This document shows positions 33,100 to 43,620 of a stretch of 64,000 nt of DNA, piece by piece. Below the pieces are notes generated by a model, which was not told the origin of the DNA, made no database searches, and worked only from the letters and a program-made list of their open reading frames with translations. The translations under genes and the position numbers were made by a program. Positions within the stretch are counted from its first letter, which is position 1, and every line of letters begins with the position of its first letter. The DNA comes from Eulemur rufifrons (lineage: Eukaryota; Chordata; Mammalia; Primates; Lemuridae), in contig NC_091002.1 in assembly GCF_041146395.1 (NCBI RefSeq), forward strand, positions 4,210,501 through 4,274,500, in the 5' to 3' direction.

Positions 33100-33260
33100 T
33101 TAAAAGTGGCTCTAGAAGAGGGTCCTGGGGAGTTTTCCCTGCAAAGGTGGCACTTGAGCCTAAATCTGGAGGTCAGGGTTACAGGGGGGAACAGAGGGGA
33201 GGGAGGAGCAGGTGCATGATCCGAAAGCTGGGGAGCCCCAGAGAGGTTAGTGTGGCAGCC
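33100..33260 (-). mobile_element. L2 LINE fragment
   Basis: GGTGGCACTTGAGCCTAAATCTGGAGG-type order (AAGGTGGCACTTGAGCC at 33144) is the complement of L2 GGTCTCAGCTCAAATGTCACC. Confidence 0.55.
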
Positions 33261-33970
33261 GCTGAGGCAGAGCTTCTGGGGAAATCGTCCAAGGGACAGA
33301 AGAGAAAGGTGTGCAGTTGGCATAGTAACTGCCCACTATACAGGGTGCACCTGAGGTGGGCAAGGGCTAGGAGTATCAGCACTCCTCTAACACCTTCGCA
33401 GTCACTGACTCCCGAGCAAAAGGGGGAGTGCGTATGGGTTTTAAACAGAGGATCCAACACTAGAGCTGTGTTTTCCATGATCCTCTAGGGTAGGGGAGGA
33501 GGGGCAGAGATGGAGGCCTGGACTGTGGGGTCGGGTTTGGCAGTGGGGAGAAGGGGGTGCCCACTCTCATTCCTGAAGCAGAGACACTAGAGGGGGAGTA
33601 GGGTTATGTGGGGACCAGCAACGAGTTTCATCTGGGACACATGAGTCAGTACCTTCAGCCATCTGAGCAGGGGGCTGGCATGTGGACGTGTGAGTGAGGA
33701 GCTCCGGGACAGGGCTGGGCTTGAGACCCTCACACAGCCTTCATCAGCGGGGACCTGGGTGAGGAGCCCAGCCTGAGGGAGCGTGCAGAGCAAGAAGAGA
33801 AGGAGGCTTGGTCCCTTCACTGGCAGGGACTGAGCGAGACACTGTGAGAAGACAGAGGAGACCACAGCCCAGTCCTGGGCTGGTGGAAAATCTGCACAAA
33901 AGTTCAATTTTAATAAGAATAAGAGTATAGATATGTTTAAGAACATGCAGTGGCACAGCTAGGCTCCAGG
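33261..33970. other. Intronic DNA, no gene
   Basis: Mostly purine-rich unassigned sequence. Confidence 0.35.
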
Positions 33971-34590
33971 GTTTCTGTCCATACACCCATCCATCCATCA
34001 ACTCATCCATACACCCATCCATCCATCCATGCATCCACTCATCCACCCACTCATTCATTCAGCCACCCACTCATCCATCCATCCAACCACCCACTCATCC
34101 ATCCATCCAACCACCCACTCATCCATCCATCCACCTACCCATCCAACCATCCACTCATCCATCCATCCAACCACCCACTCATCCATCCATCCACCCATCC
34201 ATCCATCCATGCATCCACTCATCCACCCACCCATCCATCCAACCACCCACTCATCCATCCATCCATCCACCTACCCATCCAACCACCCACTCATCCACCT
34301 ACCCATCCACCCACCCATCCAACCACCCACTCATCCATCTATCCACCCACCCACCCATCCAACCACCCACTCATCCATCTATCCACCCACCCACCCATCC
34401 AACCATCCACTCATCCATCTATCCACCCACCCACCCATCCAACCATCCACTCATCCATCTATCCACCCACCCATCCATCCATCCATCCACCTACCCATCC
34501 ACCTACCTACCCAACCACCCATCCACCCACCCATCCATCCATCCATCTGTCAATCCACCTGCACCCCCATCTATCCATCTATTGACTCAT
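33971..34590 (+). repeat. (CATC)n-derived array with 40-bp higher-order units
   Basis: About 600 bp of CATC/CACC/CAAC tetramers. A 24-bp unit (CCACCCACTCATCCATCC then ATCCAA) recurs early. From 34321 to 34480 a 40-bp unit starting AACCACCCACTCATCCATCT repeats four times in register at 34321, 34361, 34401 and 34441. No stop codon arises in any + frame, which gives long His/Pro/Ser/Thr open frames; these are not genes. Confidence 0.95.
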
Positions 34591-34839
34591 CCACCCAATC
34601 CCTTCACTCACTTCACTCAGTGGGGAGACAAATATGCAAAAGACACACACAAGGAGGGCAGTATTGTCACAATGCAAATGCTTCCCAAGGGGATACAGAG
34701 GAGCAGATGGCTAAACTTACCTTTGTTCAATCACTCAATCCTAAAAAGTGCCCGAGGTCTTTTCCTCTTCCTCTGACAGTGAGCTTAGCTTCATCACTCA
34801 GTTGGGGACCGGGTGTGGGGGGGTGCCAAATGGCTTCTT

Positions 34840-34975
34840 GTAGCTGAGCCTTGATTACGTCATCTGTAAACGGGGATTGGTGACACTACTCTGGCTTCTG
34901 GCTATTGCTTGATGCAAATGACATGAAGATAAGGAAAGACTTAAGGACTGTCCCGTGCTCTGCAGGCTGTGAAGT
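34840..34975 (+). mobile_element. MIR SINE, diverged
   Basis: GAGCCTTGATTACGTCATCT, GTAAACGGGGATTGGTGACA: MIR core with substitutions. Confidence 0.6.
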
Positions 34976-35339
34976 GTCCTGGCGCTGAGTGTTCTCTCCC
35001 TATCACACTCGCTCAGCGGATGGAGACGGACAACCGCCATGGAGACTGGGAAGGGATCAGGTGCTCAGGGCTGGCTTCTATTGTCACAATGATAATCATC
35101 TGTTCCGATGGGTATTTGCCCAGTGCCTTCCCCAGGTCTCTCCTGCGTGAGAGCTGCTGGAAGCACCTCGCCCTGCAAATGCTGCTGAGGAAAGCACGCA
35201 GGGAGCCCGCAGGGCCTCTGAAGGGTGGCGGTGTGAGCTGAGATGCAGCCCGCGCCTGTGTGGTGCTTGCAAGTTGGGGAGAGATTCAAGTGGGGACAGC
35301 CCCCTGGGGTGGCCGTGACGGGCACCCATCAGCACATTG

Positions 35340-35455
35340 CATGCCCTGACACCAGCCATGCAGATGAGGAAGAGGAGACTCGAGGGGAGTGACTTGCCCA
35401 CAGACATAGAGAAGAGAGGACACGGACTCAGGGTCCTGCCAGACCAGACTCACGG
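35340..35455 (-). mobile_element. MIR SINE
   Basis: CATGCAGATGAGGAAGAGGA, GACTTGCCCACAGACATAG, GGACTCAGGGTCCTGCC: MIR complement. Confidence 0.75.
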
Positions 35456-35608
35456 CAAAGCCTCTGCGGCTTCCTGCAGCACCGGAGCAGGAGCAGGTGT
35501 GGCGTGAGGAGCTGTCCCGGAGCTTCACGCCTGCCACACCCGTGATCCGTCACTGCTTCTTTAGCCGGACGGTGACCAGCTCCGCTTGGGAAACAAATCC
35601 TTTTAGAT

Positions 35609-35813
35609 CAGGCTTTCTCGACTTCTGCTCTGTCGATGTTTGTTTGGGGCTGGGGACTTCTGTGTGTGGGAAGGGGTGTCCTGAGCCTTGTAGGATATTG
35701 GCCTCCGCCCGCCAGATGCCAACAGCGCCCCCTTCAGTTGTGACAGCCAAAAATGTCCCCAGACATTGTCGAGTACCCGTGGGGGCAAAACCCACCCTCG
35801 GTTGAGATCACTG
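35609..35813 (+). mobile_element. MER5-type hAT-Charlie DNA element
   Basis: It begins CAGGCTTTCTCGACTTCTGC, has CCTTGTAGGATATTGG, CCGCCAGATGCCAACAGC, CCAAAAATGTCCCCAGAC, and ends CGGTTGAGATCACTG. Near full length (205 bp) with both ends present. Non-autonomous, no ORF. Confidence 0.88.
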
Positions 35814-36159
35814 CTTTGGGCTGAGGAGACCCTGATGACTTGTCCCCCACTCCGCAGCCAATGGGGACCCCCTCTTCTTCAACAGAGGATGAGCCCAGCT
35901 CTCGGGATGCAGCTACGGGTGGGATGACGGCTCCCTGTGGGCTGGCGTGGTCACCTTGAACGTTTGACAGTGCAGCATGGGCAGCTCATTCCCACTCACG
36001 AGCCCATACGAGGGCGGTGCCAAGTCTGTGCCTGGCGCGTGGACGCCCAGCCCTGCAGTGCCACACTGTGCCTGCACCATGGTCTGCGTGGACATTGGCA
36101 CCTCCCCAGAGGCTCTGGTCTGGCCGGGGAAGCCGATTCGTGGACTCGCTCGGATTCCC

Positions 36160-36700
36160 CAGGGGAGCCCTCCCTGCTCCAGGCCTGCCCTGGGCCTCTG
36201 GCCTCCACCCCTGGAGCCGTGCGGGGAGGCCTGGCTCAGCTCCTCAGGCGCCCAGATGGTCAACTCCCAGGGAGCCTTTCCTCCTCCATGCTGCCTTGTC
36301 CTTGGCTGTGACCTGCCAAATGTCACTCCTCCCCCAGACCCAGGCCTCGTTTCCTGGTCCTCTCTGTACACTTGGAGCCACTGCCTGCCTCCTCTGTCTT
36401 CTGCTCTAACCGTGGGGGGAGGTGAGTCCCGGGTGCTCCACCCTGGGCTGTCACCTTCCTGGGGAAGGGGCTCCCTTTGCCTGCAATGGCCTTCCCTTCC
36501 ACCTCCTGCTGAGCTTCACTCTGTCCCCAGCACCCACTGTGTGCCCTCCTCCAGGAAGGCCTGTGGGTACCTGTGCAAGGCCCTCGGGCTTCCGTGGCTC
36601 TTTGCTCAGGACCCTGCCGTCCCCAGCAGCTCCATCCACGCAGACCTGGCCCTGCCTGGAATCGGACTCCAGTGAGCTAGCCCAGGGCCTGGCCTGGCTC
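36160..36700 (+). mobile_element. L2 LINE, 3' part
   Basis: TGCCTGCAATGGCCTTCCCTT (36479-36499), CACTGTGTGCCCTCCTCCAG and GAAGGCCTGTGGGTACC follow L2. Boundaries are soft. Confidence 0.55.
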
Positions 36701-37014
36701 TGTGAAGCTGGATGACCTGGTGGACACCACCCCAAGCCACTGCAGGGACCAACAGTGGCCACCTAGGGAGGGGTAGGTGAAGGGCAGGGTACTCCCAGAG
36801 GAGGCCCAGACCCTCCCGCTGGGCAAATCCTGCAGGAGGCCGGCCCTGAGTAGTGGTGCCAACTCTTGGACAGGCCAAGGCCCAGTGGGGACACAAGAGG
36901 CCCTAAGCAATGGCACCAGTGGGCTGGGGTGGGCGGTCATAACCCGCATCACACACCCCAGCCTGTGAGGGCAGACCTGGCTGGGGTGAGGGCCTGGCAG
37001 AAGTGGCCCGGGTG

Positions 37015-37215
37015 CAGAGGGGCCTGGGTTTGAGCCTTGAGCTGCCTCCTGCTCACTGCGCGACCTTGGGCAAGTCCTTTTCCCGTTCTGTGCCTCAGTC
37101 TCCTCACCCGGAAAGGGTACGACCACAGTGCCTGCCCTGGTCGTTGTAAGATGAACGAGCTGCTCCCACAAGGGCACAGCCATGCCGTAGAGGGCCAGGC
37201 ACAGTGCCGTGAGTG
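37015..37215 (+). mobile_element. MIR SINE, near full length
   Basis: GGTTTGAGCCTTGAGCTGCC, GCGACCTTGGGCAAGTCCTT, GTGCCTCAGTCTCCTCACCC, GTCGTTGTAAGATGAACGAG and GCCAGGCACAGTGCC are all in order. The best preserved MIR in the window. Confidence 0.9.
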
Positions 37216-37834
37216 GGGGCCTCATTCCCCACCGTTCCGCCTGCAGAGCGGCGCAGGGACCTGCCGGGACCGTCCGCTAGATGTATGTCGGTGGCGCGCC
37301 GGCTGGACCAAGGGCAGGAGGCTGTGCAGAGCCCACGGCCTGAACCCAGGGACGTGTCATGGTCCGAACAAACGCTCCTGTCGTGTGGCTTAGGAGCCCA
37401 GGGAAAATGCTGGCTGCCAAGCCCATGGAAGTGGCTGCAATTACCTTTATTGATCTGTTTGTTCTGTCTCACTCATCCCTCTGTGGGGTGGCTGGGCGGG
37501 GGGCTTGGCGGTCTTCATTCACCTGACTGACGAGGAGCGTGGAGAGCCCGCCGCGTTACGGGCGGGACCGGGGCAAGTGGTGAACGCGGTTCAGCTGGAA
37601 GGTGACTCCTGAGGAAGTCTCTGGCTGGAGGCCAGTGGCAGGTGGAAAGGAAGACAGACTGCGCTGTCACGTGCACAGAGGTGGCAGCGGGGCCTGTGCT
37701 GCTTCTCCCTGGTGACGTGGGGTGACTCAGGCTCTCGCCTGGAGGAGGTAGGGGTGGGGAACGCGGGGAGGGGCGTGGGAGAGGGCACATCGCACGCCCA
37801 GGACGGTGCCGGCACACGTGTGCACCCAGAGAAC

Positions 37835-37865
37835 CCGGCCCCGCCCCCCGCCCCCCGCCCCCGCC
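37835..37865 (+). repeat. (CCCCCCG)n short tract
   Basis: C runs of four to six separated by single G, inside a GC-rich stretch. Confidence 0.85.
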
Positions 37866-38559
37866 AAGTCCCAGGAAGGTGGAGCAGCGGGGGCTGCTCC
37901 GCACCCGCCCACCTTGTTCTTCCCCCACCCCCTGGGGAGGGGAGAGGCCTGCCTGCTGGGCATTTCATTCTGCCGTGGGTATCGATCCTCGATCCTTGCA
38001 AGACTGTAGCGAGGCGCCCATTAGCATGCTGCTGGTCTGAGAGCCAGAAACTTATTTTCCTATCGACGCAGGCGCATGTGGGTTCCAACGTAGCCTTGGA
38101 AGTTAGGGAAGTTGAGGTCTGCCAAGCAAGACCCCATGGAGCACGCTAGCTGGGGACTGTAGGAGCAGGATGGAGCTGGCTGCCGTACTGGGGGACAGTG
38201 GTGAATGGGTGGCGATGGCCGGGGCATCTCAACTTGAACCCAGCCCTCTGGTGCTGTCTTCAGATGACCCCTCCCCGCCAAAGCTCAGGAAACCAAGGTC
38301 GTCGCTGGGTCTCCAGAGCCCTACCCAGTGGGGGTCTGTGCCACAAGGGGGGCTTCATGATGCTTTAAAGTTCAAACCCATCCGGTTTTTTCTTTTATTG
38401 TCACACAGGGCCACCAAGGCCTGGGAACAAGAGCATCACATAGCTATTGAATCCAAGGTCCAGGGGGCATGCCAGGCCAGGTGGGAACCAAGGACTAACT
38501 GCAGACACAGAGGGGAGGGCGCGAAGTCCGGGCCAGCTAGGGGGGCTCCTGAAATGAGG

Positions 38560-39030
38560 TTTGTTAGCCATCCATCCACCCAGTATTTCTGGAGGGCTTA
38601 CTTGATCTGCGCAAGGCACCGTGGTGGGTACTGGAGACTGAGCCCTACCCCATGGAGTTGATGACCTAGTGTGAGGGCAGGCATTGAGTGAATAACCCCC
38701 AATCGATGACAGTTAGCTATTGATTTTAATTAATTGTCACTAGCTATTGTACTTCATTACCCCGTGGCAGTGTGGGGGAAAGAGTGCAGGGCCCTCTGAA
38801 GCAGTATAACAAAGTCTGTGGGAGCTGGGAGAGACGGCTGCCCTGAGAAGTGGAGTGTGAGCTGTGATCAACAGCATGTGCAAAGGTCCTGGGGTGAGAG
38901 AGATGCATGGCCACAGTGCATGACTGTGTGGCCAGAGTGGTGGCTACATAGACAAGGAGGAGTGAGGGCCTGGCTGAGGCTTGGAGGAGGCAGGTCTGGA
39001 GGTGCTGGCGGTCATAGGAAGTTTGGGTTC
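38560..39030 (-). mobile_element. L2 LINE, antisense
   Basis: CAGTATTTCTGGAGGGCTTA, GCGCAAGGCACCGTGGTGGG, AACAGCATGTGCAAAGGTCC: complement of the L2 3' end. It may be two pieces split by the AT-rich 38700-38760. Confidence 0.65.
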
Positions 39031-39034
39031 TACT

Positions 39035-39125
39035 CAGGAACAGGGATGGGCAAACGTTTTCTGCACAGGGACAGACAGTGAATGCTTTAACTTTAGGACC
39101 ACATGCTGTCTTGCATAACCTACTT
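39035..39125 (+). mobile_element. hAT-type fragment (uncertain subfamily)
   Basis: CAGGGATGGGCAAACGTTTTC, TGCACAGGGACAGACAGTGA, TTTAGGACCACATGCTGTC resemble the widespread element that begins CAGGGGTCGGCAAACTTTTTC. Confidence 0.55.
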
Positions 39126-39164
39126 TGTTTTTGTTTTGCTTTGTATTGTTTTAATATATAACCT

Positions 39165-39600
39165 GTGTCAGTGTCCTGTGGCTGCCATAACAATGTACCA
39201 CAAACTGGGTGGCTTAAAATAACAGGAATTTATCCTCTCACAGTTCTGGAGACCAGCAGTCTGTAATTCAGGTGTTGGCAGAGCCACGCGCCCTCTGAGG
39301 CTCTAGGTGGCATCTTCCTCACCTTGCCCACCTCCAGGTGGCTGCCAGCAACCCTTGGTGTCTCTGGTTTAGGGCCGTGGCGCTCCAGCCCTCCTCTCCT
39401 CGGTGTGTTTGTGTCCACGTTTTCCCTTCTTGCACAGACACAGTCGTTGGATTTAGGGCCCAGCCTACTCCACTATGACCTTGTCTTCACTAACCACATC
39501 TGCAAAGACCCTCTTCCCCAAAGAGGTCACATTCTGAGGTTCCAGGTAGGTAGACGTAAATTTAAAGGGAAGGGGGATGTCACTATTTAAGTCAAAACAT
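39165..39600 (-). mobile_element. MaLR-type LTR, antisense, near full length
   Basis: GGCTGCCATAACAATGTACC, ACTGGGTGGCTTAAAATAAC, TCTCACAGTTCTGGAGACC, CACATCTGCAAAGACCCTC, AGAGGTCACATTCTGAGG in order. Solo LTR; no internal proviral sequence. Confidence 0.85.
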
Positions 39601-39859
39601 AATGCTTTAAAAATGTAGGAAGAGTTCCCCAGCCATACAAAATCTGTCCTGCGAATGGGGCCTGCCGAGCCCTGGTCCTTCCTCTCACTGGGGCCAGGGG
39701 TGACACTGCAGGGTGGGGTGAGGAGGGGCCCAGGCCAGGCATGCCCAGGTTTGCAGAGCTCCTCTTCATGGACCGGGGATTCTGCTGGCGATGACTGCAT
39801 GCCGGGCCGGCTCCTGGTCCTGGGAGTGCAGCAGTCAGGATCGCGGGCAGCCATCCCTC

Positions 39860-39965
39860 CTGGAGACCTTGTCCTTTAACCCCATTTTACCTCGGATAAA
39901 ACTGAGGCTCGCGGCAGTAAGCGATTTGTGCAGGGCAGGTCTGGTGCAGCAGCATCTCTCCGAGT
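39860..39965 (-). mobile_element. MIR SINE fragment
   Basis: TAACCCCATTTTACCTCGGA, TAAAACTGAGGCTCGCGGC: MIR complement. Confidence 0.7.
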
Positions 39966-40299
39966 GCTGGAAGTTCCCGCCGTTCTCATGCCAAGCAGGC
40001 ATCTTCGGGGGATTAGTTCCTCTGCAACTTGGACTCTGCCCCCTTTCCATGAGGTAGTCACCGTGGCTGAACAAGAGGAGCATGATCTCAGAACTCCGGG
40101 ATTTGGAGGGGAGTCTGCCCCAGCTCCCTTCCTGGGAGCACTCTCTGACAGATGCCATCTGTCAGCTTACATGCCTCCACTGACGGGAGACTTGCTGCCT
40201 CTAATGCACAGCGGGCTGGAGAGCTCAGCACGGCAGGTGCTAGATTACACAGAGAGCGTTTATTCCCTCCCTGCACACAGCAGAGAACCACACTTGTTT

Positions 40300-40530
40300 A
40301 TCTGATGTGAACGTGCTGTTCCAGAATCCACACCGGCCCAGTCATTAGTGTAACTATTGTGGCTACGGAGGCCTCTTCGCCTTTGACTATCGCTAAGCAA
40401 CATAAGTGGGAACAATTTGGCTAAAATGTAAACAACCTAATTCCAGTAAAACGGTACTTGTTAGAAATTACTTTATGAAACATAAAATGTCAGGTTAATT
40501 TATCTGATAACATGTTCCTCCTTTGCTTTT
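40300..40530. other. Candidate conserved island
   Basis: GTCATTAGTGTAACTATTGTGG, ACTATCGCTAAGCAACATAAG, AAATGTAAACAACCTAATTCC and GGTTAATTTATCTGATAAC form AT-rich unique sequence with ATTGTGG (SOX-like), TGTAAACA (forkhead consensus) and TTATCTGATAA (GATA sites, palindromic, 40499-40509). No repeat match known to me. Confidence 0.4.
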
Positions 40531-40824
40531 TTCACGTTGGGGTTTTTGCATCAGCACAAAAGGAGCCTGTCGGGGAAGCTGCAGGAGGTGCTAGCTCAAG
40601 CCTGGGAGGACGCTTCTCAGCAGGGTGCGGAGACCCGTCTCCTGCTTCCCCGAGCACTTGCTGGCCGCTGGGTGGCCTTGGGCTGCAGACCTGGCTTCAT
40701 GTCTCTGCTGCTCTCACAGCACCAAGGCCATTTGCCACGTGTGAAACAGACCCGCGTTCTGCCTGCCCCAGCTGAGGCTCTGGGGAGGGCCCGTCCCCGC
40801 TTCTCTCTGAGCTTCTGAGGACTG

Positions 40825-41005
40825 GCCGGCACCCCCGGGCGTGTCTTCACGTGGCTTCTCCCTGTGTGTGTCTGTGTCCCAATTTTCCCTTTTTATAAAG
40901 ACACCAGCTACATTGCACTAGGGCCCACCCCAGTGACCTGATTTCACCTCAATCACCTCTGTAAAGATGCTGTCTCCAAATACGGCGTCCACCTGTGCGT
41001 TGGGC
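40825..41005 (-). mobile_element. MaLR-type LTR fragment, antisense
   Basis: TTTTTATAAAGACACCAGCT, ACTAGGGCCCACCCCAGTGA, CACCTCTGTAAAGATGCTG, CTCCAAATACGGCGTCC. Confidence 0.75.
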
Positions 41006-41150
41006 ACATGACAGTGTCTCCGCTCTGGGCAGTGGCGTCCCCACTTCACATATAAGGGCCCAGATCTTGCAGAGACAATGGCACTGTCGAGCTCACCAGC
41101 TGGGAGTGTCCCCTGGGCTGGGATTTGAACCCGGGCTCTATCCCGGCCTT
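41006..41150 (-). mobile_element. MIR SINE, diverged
   Basis: TCCCCACTTCACATATAAGG, then GCTCACCAGCTGGGAGTGTC and GGATTTGAACCCGGGCTC: the end is a clear B-box region read in complement order. Confidence 0.65.
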
Positions 41151-41269
41151 AGTCCTGCTCTTGTTTCCCCAGCAGTAGGCTGCACAGAAGTCCTTCGTGC
41201 TACAGAAGAAAAGCCTCTTGCCACGTTTACTATTATGATGAGTATTATATACATTTTATTCTTAAAAAA

Positions 41270-41640
41270 AGGAAGCGAATGGTCCTAACAATTAAGAGAA
41301 AATACCTCGATTTCCAGGCAGGTGTCTGCTTGTTTGGGGGTGGCTTGCCCGAGTTGCCCGGCGCTCCCGGCCCTCTGAGGAGGGGCAGCGCACCGCAGGC
41401 CGCGCAGTGAATTTCCCTCCTTCGATGCTCCTCATCCTGTCACCATTAAGGCTCATTTGTGAGCCGCCTTGCGCCCACGGTGCTCAGAGGCGGGGGGCGG
41501 GGGGCAGGGCTGCCTGGCATTTCCGGGCTCTGTGGCGGCGCTGCCTGCTCAGCCGGCATTTGTTTCCTCTGACTGACGATCGATGAGACATGATTTTAAA
41601 AATAAATAACTGGTCCCTGAAGAAGTACTGTTTTCAAACA
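41270..41640. other. Candidate conserved island
   Basis: ACAATTAAGAGAAAATACC, CCTGTCACCATTAAGGCTC, ATTTGTGAGCCGCCTTGCG, GACTGACGATCGATGAGAC, TTTAAAAATAAATAACTGG. Unique mixture of AT-rich motifs with retained CpG. Confidence 0.35.
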
Positions 41641-41754
41641 GCTTCCTGGCCTGCCCGAGACAGGAGCGCCGGCCCTCGCCCCGGCCGGGACGCGAGAGGG
41701 CTGTCCGGCCTCAGCGTAGCAGCTGTGGGTGGCATCTGCCCCAGGAGGCCACGA

Positions 41755-42058
41755 GGACGGGGAGGAGGAGGAGGATGGTGACACTGCGATGATGGGATGC
41801 TGCGGTGAAGCTGGACCGGGAGAGTGACGGAGGATGATGAAGCTGATGGTGATAGGATGATGCAGTGAGGAAGAAGATGATGAAGATGAGGGCGATACGA
41901 TGATGAGAATGGTGATGATGAGGGTGATCATAATAAAGATGATGATGATGGTGATGGGATGGTGGTGACAATGATGTCATCGTGGTGATGATGATGGTGA
42001 TTCTGCTGCTGCTACAGATGAAGATGATGGTGAGGATGACGTGAGGGTGGTGAAGACG
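41755..42058 (+). repeat. Imperfect (GAT/GGT)n trinucleotide array
   Basis: About 300 bp of GATGAT and GGTGAT units with scattered substitutions. The complement gives Ser/His/Ile-rich frames, which are not genes. Confidence 0.93.
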
Positions 42059-42079
42059 GCCTTGGCCTGCACGGTGGCT

Positions 42080-42180
42080 GTTTACCGAGGCTCTCCCGCG
42101 TGCCACGTGACGACCTTGCCGTCACCACCACTTTGCTGATGAGGAGCTGAGCGTCGGAGGTCACACGGCCATGGAGTCAC
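42080..42180 (-). mobile_element. MIR SINE fragment
   Basis: ACTTTGCTGATGAGGAGCTG then GGAGGTCACACGGCC, MIR complement. Confidence 0.65.
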
Positions 42181-42189
42181 CCTGCCAGC

Positions 42190-42529
42190 TGCCGTGACAG
42201 ACACCCCGTCTCAGTCATCCCGCACACACAAGGCTGTTTCTCACTCGGCGGAGTCCCGGGCCTGCGGGCAGCCCTCCTTCAGCCTGGGGGAGGCGCGCTG
42301 GTTCTGAACGCCCTCGGTCCAGAAGTGACTTGCCCTGTGCTCAGGCACAGCCAATTGGCTGGAGCTGGTCACATGGCCCGACCTGCCTCAAGGGAGGCTG
42401 GGAAATGCAGAGGGCCGCGTGGATATTTGGTGAGCGCCAACTTCCTCTGCCACCCGGTTAGGAGGGACCTGAGCTCAGATTCAGATATAGATGTGCTGAC
42501 TCCAATACCCGTATTTATCTTGTATTTAT
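42190..42529. other. Intronic DNA, possible unnamed LTR/MER piece
   Basis: GAGCTGGTCACATGGCCCG and GGAGGCTGGGAAATGCAGAG recall a common old repeat that I cannot name securely. Confidence 0.3.
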
Positions 42530-43620
42530 TCCTCAAGTGCATTTTTAAACAGTTTTTTATTTTACAGTAGTTTTAGACTTACGGAAAATTATGCAGACAG
42601 TGCAGAGAACTCCGTGTCCCTGGCACCCAGTTTGCCGTCTTGCTGGCACCTGGGGTTAGTACGGTGCGTTCGGCACAGGCGAGGAGCCGACACTGGCGCG
42701 CCAATACTAGCAGTCCCTGCCGTGTTCAGATCTCCTTAGTTTCTGCCTAAGGTCCTGGGTCTGTCCCAGGCCCACCCAGACACCACATCACACTCAGTCA
42801 TCGCGTCTCCTTGGGCTCCTCTCGTCCGTGTCAGGGTCTCACACTTCCCTTGTTTTTGATGGCTGGGACATTCTGAAGAGGACCGGTCACGTATCTATTG
42901 GAGACTGTCCCTAGCTGGGATTTGCCTGCTGCTCTCCTGCTCAGGCGGGGCGTCCTGTGGGTGTTTGGGGGGAGGAGCGCAGAGGTGAGTGCCGTCCTCG
43001 TCACATCCTGTCGAGGGCGCACACTGTCACCAAGACGCATCACAGCAGGCGCTGACCTGGGTCACCTGGCTGAGGTGACGTCCGTCGGGTTTCTCCACCG
43101 TGAAGATGCTGTTTTCCTTTTGCTCCCTTTGCAGACCCTGCTCTGCGGAGGGAGGGCGCTGTGCGCAGCCACACCCGAGGCGCTCCGTGCCCAGCTCCTC
43201 TACGAGAAGAGCGCTCGCATCAAGTTTTTGGAATTCCCCTGCATGGGAGCATTGCCTCCCGTTATTAATTTATTCCGTCAGTTACATGAGGATGGGCCCA
43301 TGGCTGTTTATCTTATCCTTCTGGCTGTAATCCAATATCCAGTCGCACTTTATTTGTTCTGTTGTTCAAATCATTCCAGCTTTGGTCACTGGCAGCTCCT
43401 TCCCCTGGCCCTGTGCCCCTCTGATATACTCCCATCACTGTGGTTTTTATGTTGTTTTGGGCACTTCCTCACTTTCTGGCACTACACGTTGCTCCATCTC
43501 ATATGTTTCCTGCCCAGTCCAAGAATCTACCGTTTCTCCGTGGAGCTCGGCTCCTCCTATTAGAGAAGGGCCCTGGGAACCGAGACCAGCGTGCCCCGCC
43601 GTCCCCGCAGCGCCAGGCTC
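42530..43620 (+). mobile_element. Old L1 (L1M-type) long 3' UTR
   Basis: TTTTACAGTAGTTTTAGACTT, CAGATCTCCTTAGTTTCTGC, CTCCTTGGGCTCCTCTCGTC, CTTGTTTTTGATGGCTGGGAC, GTCACCTGGCTGAGGTGACG, GTTTCTCCACCGTGAAGATG, GGCTGTAATCCAATATCC, TTCCAGCTTTGGTCACTGGC and CACTTTCTGGCACTACACG follow the long 3' UTR of mid-age L1s for more than 1 kb. A 221-codon frame inside (42898-43563) is non-coding UTR. Confidence 0.88.

Noticed and set aside
33971..34590. CRISPR-like spaced repeats
   Set aside because: The repeats are contiguous tetramers without unique spacers, in a vertebrate genome.
34029..34847. 272-codon and 211-codon His/Pro/Ser/Thr frames
   Set aside because: They follow from a stop-free CATC-type array; every + frame is open.
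42898..43563. 221-codon + strand frame
   Set aside because: Lies wholly inside an old L1 3' UTR, which is non-coding.
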